Part shown: positions 44,856 to 53,484 of the stretch, piece by piece
Layout: each line of letters opens with the position of its first letter
Position numbering within the stretch: the first letter of the stretch is position 1
From: an uncultured Odoribacter sp.
Lineage (GTDB): Bacteria; Bacteroidota; Bacteroidia; Bacteroidales; Marinifilaceae
Length of the DNA stretch: 60,037 nt
Direction: 5' to 3'
Assembly: GCA_910589025.1 (NCBI GenBank)
Contig: CAJURM010000017.1
Span: forward strand, 1-60,037
Notes under the pieces: generated by a model
Database searches by the model: none
The model's input: only the letters and a program-made list of their open reading frames with translations
What the model was told of the DNA's origin: nothing
Program-made: the position numbers and the translations under genes

Positions 44856-45428
44856 ATGGAATATAAGGAGTTAAAAAATAGTTATATGTGTAATTTTAGG
44901 AAGAAAAAGGAACTTTTTCAATATTTTGTCCGGAAAGTGGTAGGAAGATTTTTGGATATAAATGAAGATTTTCAGTTGAAAATAGAGGTACCGGAAGATT
45001 TTACGAATACGAAATTCATGAAGCTTCTTTATTGCTTGTGTTTGGAATCTTATGGAGAGGATACTCCAAGCATGGAGTTATTTGATGTATTCAATAATAT
45101 GAAGGCTTATCCCCGGGGACCGTTGGAAGTTGATATTTATAATAGTCTTTCCACTATTGACGGGCTTAAGTATGAAGACGGAAGAATTACGGAGATAGCT
45201 ATCTCGGAGGTTATCGAGCAAAATGAACACTATTTAATAGATCATGCGGTGGAGCGTTTGGTCGAAAGAAAACTATTATCCAAATCTGCAGATGCTCTCA
45301 TAGATATTACCCATCAGCTTCCTATATGGAATGAGACGTATAATTATGTGGATGATAAAAGAATGAAAATTAATTTTTTTTCTTTAGAAAGAGAATGGAA
45401 TGCATATAAAAACTTGTTCCGTAATTAA
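44856..45428 (+). CDS. Panacea-like antitoxin-domain protein, second copy
   Basis: 190 residues. The Panacea-like motifs are F-M-K-L-L-Y-C-L, F-N-N-M-K-A-Y-P-R-G-P-L-E-V-D-I-Y and D-I-T-H-Q-L-P-I-W, in the same order as in the 348-905 protein. It is followed by a 774-residue protein with C-terminal membrane helices. A clear terminator lies between the two genes, so the antitoxin should be made in excess. Confidence 0.7.
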   Translation: MEYKELKNSYMCNFRKKKELFQYFVRKVVGRFLDINEDFQLKIEVPEDFTNTKFMKLLYCLCLESYGEDTPSMELFDVFNNMKAYPRGPLEVDIYNSLSTIDGLKYEDGRITEIAISEVIEQNEHYLIDHAVERLVERKLLSKSADALIDITHQLPIWNETYNYVDDKRMKINFFSLEREWNAYKNLFRN

Positions 45429-45448
45429 TATATATTAGTGTTATAGAG

Positions 45449-45473
45449 CCGGGATTTTAATCCCGGTTTTTTT
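45449..45473 (+). terminator. Terminator between antitoxin and effector
   Basis: Stem ccggga/tcccgg with a TTTTAA loop, followed by seven T residues, located 20 bp after the antitoxin stop and 12 bp before the effector ATG. It would limit effector expression to read-through. Confidence 0.75.
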
Positions 45474-45485
45474 ATTTTTTACAAT

Positions 45486-47810
45486 ATGGAATCTCCTTAC
45501 ATTTCCTGCGCTATAGAACTGCTTAAATCTTTAGCTGCTTATGATTATAAAATTTATAAGCCGATAGTTTTTAAGTTGTTAGAAGATAATAATTTATCCC
45601 ATGAAAATCAAATAATATTTTTATCTAAGTTATTAGAAAAAGGAGAAACAGAAAGTAAAATAATAGCCTATAAAGACCGGGATAAAAAACTGATTCCACC
45701 TTTTAATCCGGCTGAAATAAAACCTGAAAATATTGTTTATTTTGACAGTAAGGAGGAAATAAAGAAAGTAGAGGAAAGAGAAGAATGCCATTATACCTTG
45801 CTTGTTGATCTTTCTGATAAAGAAATCGCATTTGAAGAAAACAATTTTTTGCACATTCTTGCAGCTAAAACGATAGAATTGAAAGGCAGTAAACAGATTG
45901 CTGATGAAGATATTGAAGAAATATTCAAGAATTTGCCTCTGGATAAAATGAAATTTCTTGTTGATTTTTGTATATTAAAAATTCTAAATGAAGATTTTTA
46001 CAAGCCTTTTTATAAAACCTTTTCAGAAGCTACAGCTTTATTAGTATATACATATTTGTTTTGGTCATTACTATCTGGTGAATTTATATTGTTTTTAGAT
46101 ACTTATCGGGAATTGTTCAAGTCTACTTTAGAGGGTTCTGGCAGTAATATGAATAAGGATGAAATAGACGACAGACCTGTTCCCATTATATTAAAGGAAC
46201 GTTATAATATTTATCTTGAACTGAAGCGGTTTATAGTTCAGGTAAAGGCAATATTAAATTCAGTTAAAGCCTCTTGTTTGTTTGTATCTGATGATATGAG
46301 GGATATAAATGCGGTAAACAGGAATCAATTCTCATCTTTGTTGAACGATTTATTTCGTCTGTACCGTTTGTCATTACAAATGACTGTTATTGATTTACGG
46401 TATTATGCGAACGAGGATAATATACAGGTACTTATTGATATTTTGAATTGTGTTCATAGAATAAAAATTGAGTATGAGAGAAAAGATATTCCTCTTGGAT
46501 TTAATTTATTTAAAACATGGGAACCGGATATATACAGTTCATTTAAGTATGTATTAGATTCATTGGAATTTAAAGCAAGTGTGTTGCTTAATGGAATTTT
46601 GAATCAGGAAAAAGATAGAAGGGTTAAATCATATACCCATTTATATAAGATAGGTAATAATAAAATCGAAAAAATTTTAGCAAAAGTACAATATAAGCCA
46701 AGATTAAATTTGGATCCACTTCTTAAATTTTATCAGAATTCCGATTTGGAAATAAAAGAAGAAAATATCTCATTTACTTTATATGACAACTACATTCAAA
46801 CTAATAACTCCGTTTACTTCGGGTTATTGGCATCTCTGAAAAATGACAAAGAGAGGTTATTTGATAGAATAAAAAACTTGTTGGAAGATAAATTTCTTCA
46901 ATACCCTCCATCTTTTTTCATAGTTGCTTTAAAAATAATACAGCATTGTGTAGATAAGAAAATAAAAAAAGAAAATTGGAATGCATTATTATGTTTCGCA
47001 TTGCAAAAATTAAGGCATTATCTTCAATTTTATCGAGATAATGAGTGCATTCCTGCCCAATTTAGACGGTGCTTTGCTCATAGTTTTATGAAGAAGGATG
47101 ATGAATGGGTTTCTTGTGAATTATCACGAGAAGCTATAGAAAATCATAGAAAAGGATGTTCATTAATATCAGAAATATTTTTTGCTTCATACGGATATGC
47201 ACCCATTGACATACAGTATCTGGAAAATTTTTTCTTTGAATATAATAATGGGTGGCATCTAAGGCAGGAAAAACGATTTCAAGAACAAATGGTAAGCTTA
47301 TATAAATACGAGAAAATATTAGAAGAAACTCAAAATTTGCAAAAAAACACAAAAGAATATGTTAATGAGCAATTTAGTGACGAGCGGAAGCGGACAATTC
47401 AGCTTTTGGGTATTTTCGGTGCTTTACTGGCTTTTGTTTCTTCCGTTGTTGGTCTGCAAAAAGTGGTGACAACACCTATTGAGTTTGTATTATTTGCCTT
47501 GATGTTTACAACGAGCTTATTAATTTTTGTAGTGGCTATCCATCATATATCATTTAGGCAAATGGAATTGGAAAAACAGGGAAATAAAGATACGCAAGAA
47601 CAGGAAAAACAAAAAAAGAAGAAACAAGTATTATCTCAGGTATGGCATCCAATATGGGTGGTTATTGTTGGTTTGGTTCTTGCCCTTGCGGGAGTGGCTT
47701 TGATTTATTTGGGTAATTACGACAGATTAAAAGGGAATCATGAACGTTCTGCGATATCATCTGACATAGACATCAACCACGAACATAACGTTCAGCACCG
47801 GCAGCAATAA
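45486..47810 (+). CDS. Large membrane-tethered effector (774 aa), paired with the Panacea-like protein
   Basis: Residues 1-600 are a mostly helical soluble region with no recognised catalytic motif. Residues 600-635 form a charged juxtamembrane coiled coil. Membrane helices lie at about 637-656, 663-685 and 722-745, and the basic loop between the second and third is lysine/glutamine-rich. The split protein at the window ends has the same build (helical domain, I-Q-x-L-x-x-F-x-A-L helix, paired helix, third helix). Codon use is AT-rich. By pairing with a Panacea-like gene it is a candidate membrane-acting toxin or abortive-infection effector. No experiment or known family supports this yet. 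Confidence 0.7.
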   Translation: MESPYISCAIELLKSLAAYDYKIYKPIVFKLLEDNNLSHENQIIFLSKLLEKGETESKIIAYKDRDKKLIPPFNPAEIKPENIVYFDSKEEIKKVEEREECHYTLLVDLSDKEIAFEENNFLHILAAKTIELKGSKQIADEDIEEIFKNLPLDKMKFLVDFCILKILNEDFYKPFYKTFSEATALLVYTYLFWSLLSGEFILFLDTYRELFKSTLEGSGSNMNKDEIDDRPVPIILKERYNIYLELKRFIVQVKAILNSVKASCLFVSDDMRDINAVNRNQFSSLLNDLFRLYRLSLQMTVIDLRYYANEDNIQVLIDILNCVHRIKIEYERKDIPLGFNLFKTWEPDIYSSFKYVLDSLEFKASVLLNGILNQEKDRRVKSYTHLYKIGNNKIEKILAKVQYKPRLNLDPLLKFYQNSDLEIKEENISFTLYDNYIQTNNSVYFGLLASLKNDKERLFDRIKNLLEDKFLQYPPSFFIVALKIIQHCVDKKIKKENWNALLCFALQKLRHYLQFYRDNECIPAQFRRCFAHSFMKKDDEWVSCELSREAIENHRKGCSLISEIFFASYGYAPIDIQYLENFFFEYNNGWHLRQEKRFQEQMVSLYKYEKILEETQNLQKNTKEYVNEQFSDERKRTIQLLGIFGALLAFVSSVVGLQKVVTTPIEFVLFALMFTTSLLIFVVAIHHISFRQMELEKQGNKDTQEQEKQKKKKQVLSQVWHPIWVVIVGLVLALAGVALIYLGNYDRLKGNHERSAISSDIDINHEHNVQHRQQ

Positions 47811-47867
47811 ATGGAATAGTATCTGATTATTCCCGTTTCAGAATTTATGACAAAACCAAATTTCACG

Positions 47868-47889
47868 GGAGCAGGGTTCCCCCTGCTCC
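47868..47889. terminator. Bidirectional hairpin terminator
   Basis: A 9-bp perfect stem (ggagcaggg/ccctgctcc) with a TTCC loop between the convergent effector and rep genes. Confidence 0.7.
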
Positions 47890-47930
47890 TATCTGTTTGA
47901 AACTACTCCCCTCCCCTTTTTCCGTACGTC

Positions 47931-49058
47931 TCACTTTCCCTTCTCCCAGTCGGCGAAGAAGTTCAGCATGGCTTGCATGGCATATTCCGTAACGTTTTCT
48001 ATTTTATTGCGGTTGTCCAAGATATAGTCTTTCAGTTCGCCTAATTTTGCCATGGCGGCCTGGATATTTCCAGTAGTTATTTTAGCCAGCAGCGGTTGTA
48101 TATGTTTGTCCTGCATGGCGAAATGCCTGAACAGCATTCCTTCGACAGACTTTTTCTGGGATGCGAACACTTCCCGTTCCTGTATGGTGGCGGCAGCCGT
48201 GATGATTTTGAAGTGGAGCCTGAAGGGTTCCTTTTCCCCTTCCCGGTAGTCGGCGGACATTTCGAACCAGCAGTCGGCTTTCTCGTGCAGTTCTTCGTAT
48301 GCCGGGCGGATTACCCGTTTAAGAAGGTCTTTGAAGTCCTTGTATTTGTTTTTTATCATCAGGTATTCCCGGAACTCCTCCATACTCATGAAGAAGCCGC
48401 CCTTGCTTTTCCATGATGATATGAGCAGATATATCTTGATGGTGTATTTATTCTGCGCTTTCATCACCACTTCCTTCAGGTACTTTGTGAATCCCTGGTT
48501 TTGCACATCCACCAGGGAGGCGGCGATTTTCTTGTCTATCAGGAGTGTCACATAGCGGGAATATTTTTTCGGCATGATAGCTTCAAACAGTCCTTTGATA
48601 AGCCATGCGGGCTCTCCCGTGATGGGGTCGGTGATGTCGAGTTCCACCGGGAGTGTTACCATTTTTTTCAGTGCCTCCTTCAGTTCCCCGTAGCGGTCGG
48701 CTGGCAACCCGAAGTTTTTAATCGGGATCTGTACGGCGATATTGTTCGATTCCTTGAATTCCTGGAAGAGGCTGAGTTGTTGCGGTGTTATTTTTTTGCT
48801 GATGGACTCGTTTACGGCGATTTGTAACTTCTCCATCAGGGAAACGAATATTTTGTATTGCAGCAGCAGGAAATCGGCTCTCATCATCGTAACGATGGTG
48901 GGTTGTTTGATGAGCGTCACGGTATCCGGAAGAATCACGGGAGCATTCGTCCGCGGCAGCGGTTCCCATTCTTTGGTGATGATGTCCTTGCATCCCTTGG
49001 TGATAACGGTTTTGCGCCGTCTTCTGGTAGGCTGTGGTTCGGGAGAGCTCGTTGTCAT
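47931..49058 (-). CDS. Replication initiator (Rep_3 / RepB family)
   Basis: 375 residues from the ATG at 49058; the earlier in-frame start at 49124 would overlap the DUF2442-HTH gene. Residues 75-330 look like two winged-helix domains (L-L-L-Q-Y-K-I-F-V-S-L-M; K-Y-T-I-K-I-Y-L-L-I-S-S-W; F-M-S-M-E-E-F-R-E-Y-L), the layout of iteron-binding plasmid initiators. The iterons at 50388-51210, with a second copy at 14159, are its likely binding sites. Confidence 0.85.
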   Translation of the reverse strand: MTTSSPEPQPTRRRRKTVITKGCKDIITKEWEPLPRTNAPVILPDTVTLIKQPTIVTMMRADFLLLQYKIFVSLMEKLQIAVNESISKKITPQQLSLFQEFKESNNIAVQIPIKNFGLPADRYGELKEALKKMVTLPVELDITDPITGEPAWLIKGLFEAIMPKKYSRYVTLLIDKKIAASLVDVQNQGFTKYLKEVVMKAQNKYTIKIYLLISSWKSKGGFFMSMEEFREYLMIKNKYKDFKDLLKRVIRPAYEELHEKADCWFEMSADYREGEKEPFRLHFKIITAAATIQEREVFASQKKSVEGMLFRHFAMQDKHIQPLLAKITTGNIQAAMAKLGELKDYILDNRNKIENVTEYAMQAMLNFFADWEKGK

Positions 49059-49104
49059 AATCTTTTGCGTTGCGTTATTCAAATTTACTGACGGGACCGG
49101 TGAT

Positions 49105-49506
49105 TCATACGGATGCCAGTTCATGTCCTATTGCGCGAATCGTCTTCAGTATTTCGTCGGATCTTTCTTTTGACGGTTTTTTACTTCCGTTAAGGTATGC
49201 GGCCAGGAGGCTTTGCTGGATGCCCAAGCGCCGTGCCACCGCCGACATGTTTAATTCCGGGTGTGACAGCAGCACTTTCGATATCCCCAGCGTTTCCGGT
49301 TCTTCATTCCCGAAACTCCCGAAACTTACATTTTCGTTCAATTTTTCCCACTTTATTCCGGAATCGGATATTTCATAGTCATTGCGTTCTTCGTCTGACG
49401 CAGACGACAGACGGCGGTAAGGTAACAGGGACTGCCACAATATGCGTCCGTCATCGGTCTGTCCATAAAGACGGTCATTTTTAAACCAGATTCTTTTAAT
49501 TTTCAT
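49105..49506 (-). CDS. DUF2442 domain fused to an XRE-type HTH
   Basis: 133 residues. The N-terminal 70 match DUF2442 (M-K-I-K-R-I-W-F-K-N-D-R-L-Y ... L-P-Y-R-R-L). The C-terminal 50 are a helix-turn-helix (M-S-A-V-A-R-R-L-G-I-Q-Q-S-L-L-A-A-Y). The start overlaps the upstream DUF2442 gene by 4 bp. It is probably an autoregulator of a small toxin-antitoxin-like locus, and may also affect rep downstream. Confidence 0.8.
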   Translation of the reverse strand: MKIKRIWFKNDRLYGQTDDGRILWQSLLPYRRLSSASDEERNDYEISDSGIKWEKLNENVSFGSFGNEEPETLGISKVLLSHPELNMSAVARRLGIQQSLLAAYLNGSKKPSKERSDEILKTIRAIGHELASV

Positions 49507-49739
49507 GATGCAACCGTTCCTATTTCATATAAAAATTCAGGTGCCAAATCTGCTCCGTTGGCCCATTCAATGGTAATACGGGTTAATCCGTATTGGATGA
49601 ACCTGTCGGGGTCAAGCAATTCCCCAAAAACATTTCCTGTCAGGTAAGGACGTAAATTGACTTTCTTCACAGCTCCGTCATTGAATTTCAAGAGCAGCTC
49701 GTAATCTTTGATATAATCGACATCCACAACCCTTAACAT
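49503..49739 (-). CDS. DUF2442 protein (78 aa)
   Basis: It matches the short DUF2442 form (V-V-D-V-D-Y-I-K-D-Y-E-L-L-L-K-F-N-D-G ... G-L-T-R-I-T-I-E-W-A-N-G-A-D-L-A-P-E-F-L-Y). Such genes usually pair with a DUF4160 gene; here only a broken remnant lies upstream. Confidence 0.8.
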   Translation of the reverse strand: MLRVVDVDYIKDYELLLKFNDGAVKKVNLRPYLTGNVFGELLDPDRFIQYGLTRITIEWANGADLAPEFLYEIGTVAS

Positions 49740-49743
49740 GACA

Positions 49744-49925
49744 TCTTTATTTTAACGGTTCTATTTTATTCACTTGTTCCCCTTTTTGGGCTTTCTCCCA
49801 TAGCGTCAGGATTTCAGCTTCGTGCAAATCGAGTCACTCATTACTTTTACTATGATTTTGTCGGGAGCTTCTCCATTCACAACCCTGTCCAGAACGCTTA
49901 TAATACATTCGTAATTTTAATACAT
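49744..49925 (-). pseudogene. Frameshifted remnant of a small gene, possibly DUF4160
   Basis: Two adjoining frames on the minus strand encode A-P-D-K-I-I-V-K-V-M and then H-E-A-E-I-L-T-L-W-E-K-A-Q-K-G-E, which look like the two halves of one small protein. The DUF4160 label rests on its usual DUF2442 neighbour. Confidence 0.45.
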
Positions 49926-50054
49926 GCAAATTTAGGTTATAAATTTATATCCGACAAATAATATCGGGCTTATTTATCGTTAAAGTGGATGGAAAGGGTG
50001 TTATTTCTTTCTTATAGTCATGGAGGTGTATTGCACTGGAGTATTGTTAAAAAA

Positions 50055-50080
50055 GAAGGAGGCCTTTAAGGACCTCCTTC
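50055..50080 (-). terminator. Strong terminator, minus strand
   Basis: An 8-bp stem, gaaggagg/cctccttc, extended by four more pairs, is followed on the minus strand by six T residues. It lies downstream of the candidate RNA. Confidence 0.65.
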
Positions 50081-50140
50081 GGCTTCATTCCTGCATTGCA
50101 GAGAACATAGCCTCTCACCAAGCGTTATCCCAGTTTATAT

Positions 50141-50329
50141 ATAAATAAAAACGTGTCTGCTGTTTCATCTATCCACAGGCAGACCAATGCCGGAAACGGG
50201 GATGAACTCGCAGACACGTATGATATACGTAGCCGAGAAGTTCAGATTTCCGTTTCATCTGTTATTTGGTCTTTTGTGGATGAAAACCTAAACTTAACTA
50301 CAATTAATATAAAACTGATGCCTCTGCAT
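50141..50329 (-). ncRNA. Candidate structured small RNA beside the origin
   Basis: About 185 nt on the minus strand. It has its own promoter and ends in a 10-bp stem (acgtgtctgc/gcagacacgt, 50151-50160 and 50210-50219) followed by TTTTTATTTAT. Inside are a gatgc/gcatc hairpin near the 5' end, a ttcatc/gatgaa helix and a ggca/tgcc hairpin. A long-range inverted repeat also pairs 50162-50187 with 50266-50287 as an alternative fold. No ORF of note. It could be a plasmid copy-number or 6S-like RNA; I cannot match it to a known class. Confidence 0.55.
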
Positions 50330-50335
50330 CATTTA

Positions 50336-50366
50336 CAAATATAGCGGCTTTCACTTTAAAATCAAA
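50336..50366 (-). promoter_or_regulatory. Promoter of the candidate small RNA
   Basis: On the minus strand TTTG (50363-50366), an exact 19-bp spacer and TATATTTG (50336-50343) make the best Bacteroides-type promoter seen in the window. Confidence 0.7.
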
Positions 50367-50387
50367 GCCGTATAAACAATAAAACTC

Positions 50388-51086
50388 CAGCATATCCCTT
50401 ATTCCGGTATAATATGTTAATAAAAACACATTTTAACATTTTTGTCCTGATATTTCCTCTGAAAGTGTTGTTTCCGTCCCTTTTTCTTTCCAGAAGTGTT
50501 GTTTTTGTCCCCGAAAAGTGGGGATTCTGTCCCCTGAATGTTGGGTATTTGTCCCTTAAAAGCTGGGTTTCCGTCCCGGCTTGTTTTGTATAAATATTTA
50601 TTTTTCAGCTTATTATAATGTTAAAAATGAGGTCTACTATAATCAACTACTGATATAACAACGATTAATCACCCTTAAAAAAATGAACTCCAAAACTTAA
50701 AAAAGAACAATACTACCCCCGATTTCAGAACAAATCTATCCCAAAAACAGACAATATATTAACAAAAAATATAAAACAATAACTCAATCCTGAGATTCTG
50801 TCCCTAAGACAAAACCGCAATTTTCCTCAATATAGGGTATTTGTCCCTAAAAAACGACAATCATCTGTATTACAAAAACTTTCGGAAAAAATTTAATGTA
50901 TTGGTAAGTACATAATTTATATAATGCTTTGAAATCTCTGAAGCTATAATCAAAGACACTGAATATCAGCCTCAAAACTAATCATTATGTTAATAAAATC
51001 TTCCCCGTACCCTATCCGGGGACAAATTTTCAACATTTACTATCGATTTACACGCAAGTGTTACACAAATCTTGGGTTTTTGTCCC
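50388..51086. repeat. Iteron origin region, copy 2 (699-bp direct repeat)
   Basis: Matches 14159-14857 with two differences. It begins with 24 bases of the invertase gene tail, showing the copy came from the 14-kb locus or a common ancestor of it. The 22-bp-spaced iterons are at 50507, 50529, 50551 and 50573. It is the origin copy near rep. Confidence 0.8.
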
Positions 51087-51210
51087 CGGAATATTTAAAA
51101 TATTGTAGAAGAAAGAATTATGTCCCTAAAAAAGCGGAATCCGGCTTTTTTAGGGACAAATTCTCAACATTATCCTTTCCCGTAATGTTTGGTTTTTGTC
51201 CCTTTTTTGA
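51087..51210. other. Further iteron-like repeats after origin copy 2
   Basis: More GTCCC motifs occur, including a 14-bp inverted repeat gtccctaaaaaagc/gcttttttagggac (51122-51135, 51144-51157) and a tttttgtccc near 51194. These have no counterpart after copy 1, so copy 2 is the more complete origin. Confidence 0.65.
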
Positions 51211-51331
51211 ATATTTCGGAGAATCCACAGGTTTGTATTGATGGGTAGCGTATGCCGTTATCTGTTTTTCAGTCTTCCTTCCTGGCATCCTTGTACTTCT
51301 TTCTATGGACAACTCCCGTGTTTGTATCTAA

Positions 51332-51820
51332 TCATGTCTTTGGTACAAATTGTAATATTTCGGCAAAAGTCTTTGCTACAATTTGTTCGTTAGGAATTAC
51401 GGAGAACGCAATGGCGGGCAGTTCTCTATTGTATGTTTCTTTCAGGGTTTGCCATACAGCTGGAAAATCTGATAGCAGTGGAGATTGAGATAATGTTTTC
51501 CCTCTCCATCCTTCCGGTTTATCGAATGTTTCTTTCTCGTGTGCAAACAGCATTTGGAAGTCTTTGCAGAATTGTCCGGAGTGTAAGTACAGGAGACAAT
51601 CGTTATCTTGTAAGAGGTAATACAGATCGTAAAAATGACGGACTTTTGCCGTTAAATCATACAGATAATTATCTGATAGGGAGAAGCGTATTAATGACAC
51701 TGATTTTTCGGTAAGGGTTTGTCTTTTATCTAACGTATTCAAAGAAAATGGCTGCAATCCATATTTTTCAATAAGTTTTTCATTTCCGGTTTGTATGAAG
51801 AAGTCGCAGATAAAACAGTT
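51332..51820 (-). pseudogene. AbiEii toxin gene lacking its nucleotidyltransferase half
   Basis: The frame encodes an AbiEii-type C-terminal region (T-L-T-E-K, then D-L-T-A-K-V-R-H-F-Y-D-L-Y-Y-L-L), open from just after the AbiEi stop but without a start codon. The N-terminal G-G-T-S-x-S and DxD catalytic region is missing. Family AbiEii toxins are about 250-300 residues; about 160 codons remain. The toxin is therefore almost certainly inactive. Confidence 0.75.
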
Positions 51821-51822
51821 TC

Positions 51823-52566
51823 TTATTTTCGTGCAGGTTCATAAATTTTCCAATTTTGTTTATTCGGCAATACAACTGTGGATAATGGCAACTTATATTC
51901 CGTAACGCCGTTCAGTGACTTCCGGAGAATGTCTGTTAATTTTTTTTCGCAGCTGATATCTTCCAAAATTGCGCCGCATAAAGCCCGTACATAGCTTGTA
52001 TATTTCATGGAATATTTAACAAGTAAATTCCTTTGCCCGTTGTCTAATGATTTAATTATTTCTTTCAGTCTCAGGCAGGCGTCATCGGGAGATGTTCCGG
52101 GTATTTCCCTTATGAAACGTATCGCATCTAATATCCGCAATATTTCAATGTTCTTCCTGGTAATGGGGTTGGGTTGTACAATAAAGGAAATCGTGTATTT
52201 TTCCCGTTTGACAGCACGGCGGTATTTGTTTGTCCCTATCTGGATATAAGATGATATTTGGGTGGTTAAGCCCAGCGCATTATAAGCTGAATACCCCGTG
52301 ATATATCCTATCGGTTTCCCTTCTTTTTCTATAAAGTCTTTTGCTATCTGATAAGCGGATGGTTTCAATGCGCCAAATTGTGTTTTGCGTGGTTTGTAAA
52401 ACTTCCCTTTTGCCAACTTGGTAATCTCATTGTTTCCCGCCATTCTGTTTAATGTCTTGACTACCGTGCTTTTTTTCTGTATTTCTGCATCAAAATCAGA
52501 TGCGGAAAATACAAAGTTTTCCGGCAGTTTTTCTATTTGGAGTCTTATTTGTTCCGCTATTTTCAT
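51823..52566 (-). CDS. AbiEi-like antitoxin (DUF6088 type)
   Basis: 247 residues from the ATG at 52566, preferred because a -7-like TATCTTTA overlaps the earlier start at 52587. An N-terminal winged helix (V-F-S-A-S-D-F-D, then V-V-K-T-L-N-R-M-A) and the G-Y-I-T-G-Y-S-A-Y-N-A-L-G-L-T-T-Q segment fit AbiEi transcriptional antitoxins. Family members repress their operon by binding inverted repeats; one lies at 52608-52625. Its toxin partner is truncated. Confidence 0.75.
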   Translation of the reverse strand: MKIAEQIRLQIEKLPENFVFSASDFDAEIQKKSTVVKTLNRMAGNNEITKLAKGKFYKPRKTQFGALKPSAYQIAKDFIEKEGKPIGYITGYSAYNALGLTTQISSYIQIGTNKYRRAVKREKYTISFIVQPNPITRKNIEILRILDAIRFIREIPGTSPDDACLRLKEIIKSLDNGQRNLLVKYSMKYTSYVRALCGAILEDISCEKKLTDILRKSLNGVTEYKLPLSTVVLPNKQNWKIYEPARK

Positions 52567-52607
52567 AATCGTCTCAAATGCTGGCATAAAGATATATAAA
52601 ATGTCTC

Positions 52608-52625
52608 GTTTTTTACGTAAAAAAC
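52608..52625. promoter_or_regulatory. Perfect 18-bp palindrome, probable AbiEi operator
   Basis: gttttttacgtaaaaaac, 42 bp before the AbiEi start, is flanked by weaker outer arms (atgtc/gacat). Confidence 0.65.
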
Positions 52626-52857
52626 AGGACATTTTATCTTCTTGTATTAATTCTTGTCCGCCCTTTATTTATCTTTTTATAAACTCAAATAGGAGCAAAA
52701 ATCAGTTTTTTGTAATAAAACAAGGGATGCAAAGTCTGTCCAGTGGCTCTTTCCAGCTCAGAGGGATGAATTTTGACATGTGTGTACAAAAAAGTGTACA
52801 TAAATTTGTTATATTGGTGGAAATGAATTATTTTTGTCTAAAATAAAGAATAAAATT

Positions 52858-53109
52858 ATGGAAGCATTATCAGTAAGGGATTTTCGTAGTAATCTTGCAT
52901 CATCTTTTGAACGTGCGGGCAAAGGTGAGCGACTGCTTATCCGCCGGAAGAATCAGATATACGCTTTGGTGAGTGTGGGACGTGAGGATTTAATGATTAC
53001 TCCGGAACTGCAGTCCCGCATAGAAGAAGCGGAACGGGCCTGTAAGAAAGGGCGTTGCGTGACGTGCAGCACTAGTGAAGAACTTGATCGCTTTTTGAAT
53101 TCGTTGTGA
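52858..53109 (+). CDS. RelB/Phd-type antitoxin
   Basis: 83 residues with an N-terminal antitoxin fold (S-V-R-D-F-R-S-N-L ... G-E-R-L-L-I-R-R-K-N-Q) and a charged C-terminal tail. The stop overlaps the toxin start (TGATG). It should bind and neutralise the toxin and repress the operon. Confidence 0.8.
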   Translation: MEALSVRDFRSNLASSFERAGKGERLLIRRKNQIYALVSVGREDLMITPELQSRIEEAERACKKGRCVTCSTSEELDRFLNSL

Positions 53110-53381
53110 TGTATGCAGTCAAATTCGACGACAAGGTTGTCAAGGCTATAGCCAAATGGAAGAAATCCAATCCGGTTCTTTACAAGAAATTTGTCAAAAT
53201 CATCACTGCTATTGCTAAATCTCCCCGGCATGGTATTGGACATCCGGAGCCGTTAGTGGGTGGCGGTGATATGACCTACTCACGCCATATCTCGGCACAC
53301 GACCGGATAATATACCGTATTCACGATGTAGAAGTGTATGTGGTTGTGGTGGAACTGGAGGGGCATTATGATGACAAGTAG
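53109..53381 (+). CDS. YoeB/Txe-family toxin
   Basis: 90 residues from the ATG at 53109. The C-terminal H-P-E-P-L ... Y-S-R-H-I-S-A-H-D-R-I-I-Y-R-I-H and V-V-V-V-E-L-E-G-H-Y match YoeB, a ribosome-dependent mRNA endonuclease. It is complete and probably functional with its antitoxin as an addiction module. Confidence 0.85.
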   Translation: MYAVKFDDKVVKAIAKWKKSNPVLYKKFVKIITAIAKSPRHGIGHPEPLVGGGDMTYSRHISAHDRIIYRIHDVEVYVVVVELEGHYDDK

Positions 53382-53400
53382 CATGGCTATCTGAATTGGA

Positions 53401-53484
53401 ATGGAAGATGCTGAGTCTACAATGAATTCGAAAAAACTGAAAACCGAAGCCAACAAGTTAAGGCGTATTTTTAGCATGGATTAA
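53401..53484 (+). CDS. Possible 27-residue ORF after YoeB
   Basis: It encodes M-N-S-K-K-L-K-T-E-A-N-K-L-R-R-I-F-S-M-D at its end, similar to a segment at about 16390-16450. The two occurrences suggest a small conserved gene or the tail of one. No function known. Confidence 0.35.
   Translation: MEDAESTMNSKKLKTEANKLRRIFSMD

Noticed and set aside
50987..51241. Open frame across the second origin
   Set aside because: It runs through iterons and an inverted repeat; the same DNA at copy 1 does not keep the frame open. It is a by-product of the repeats.
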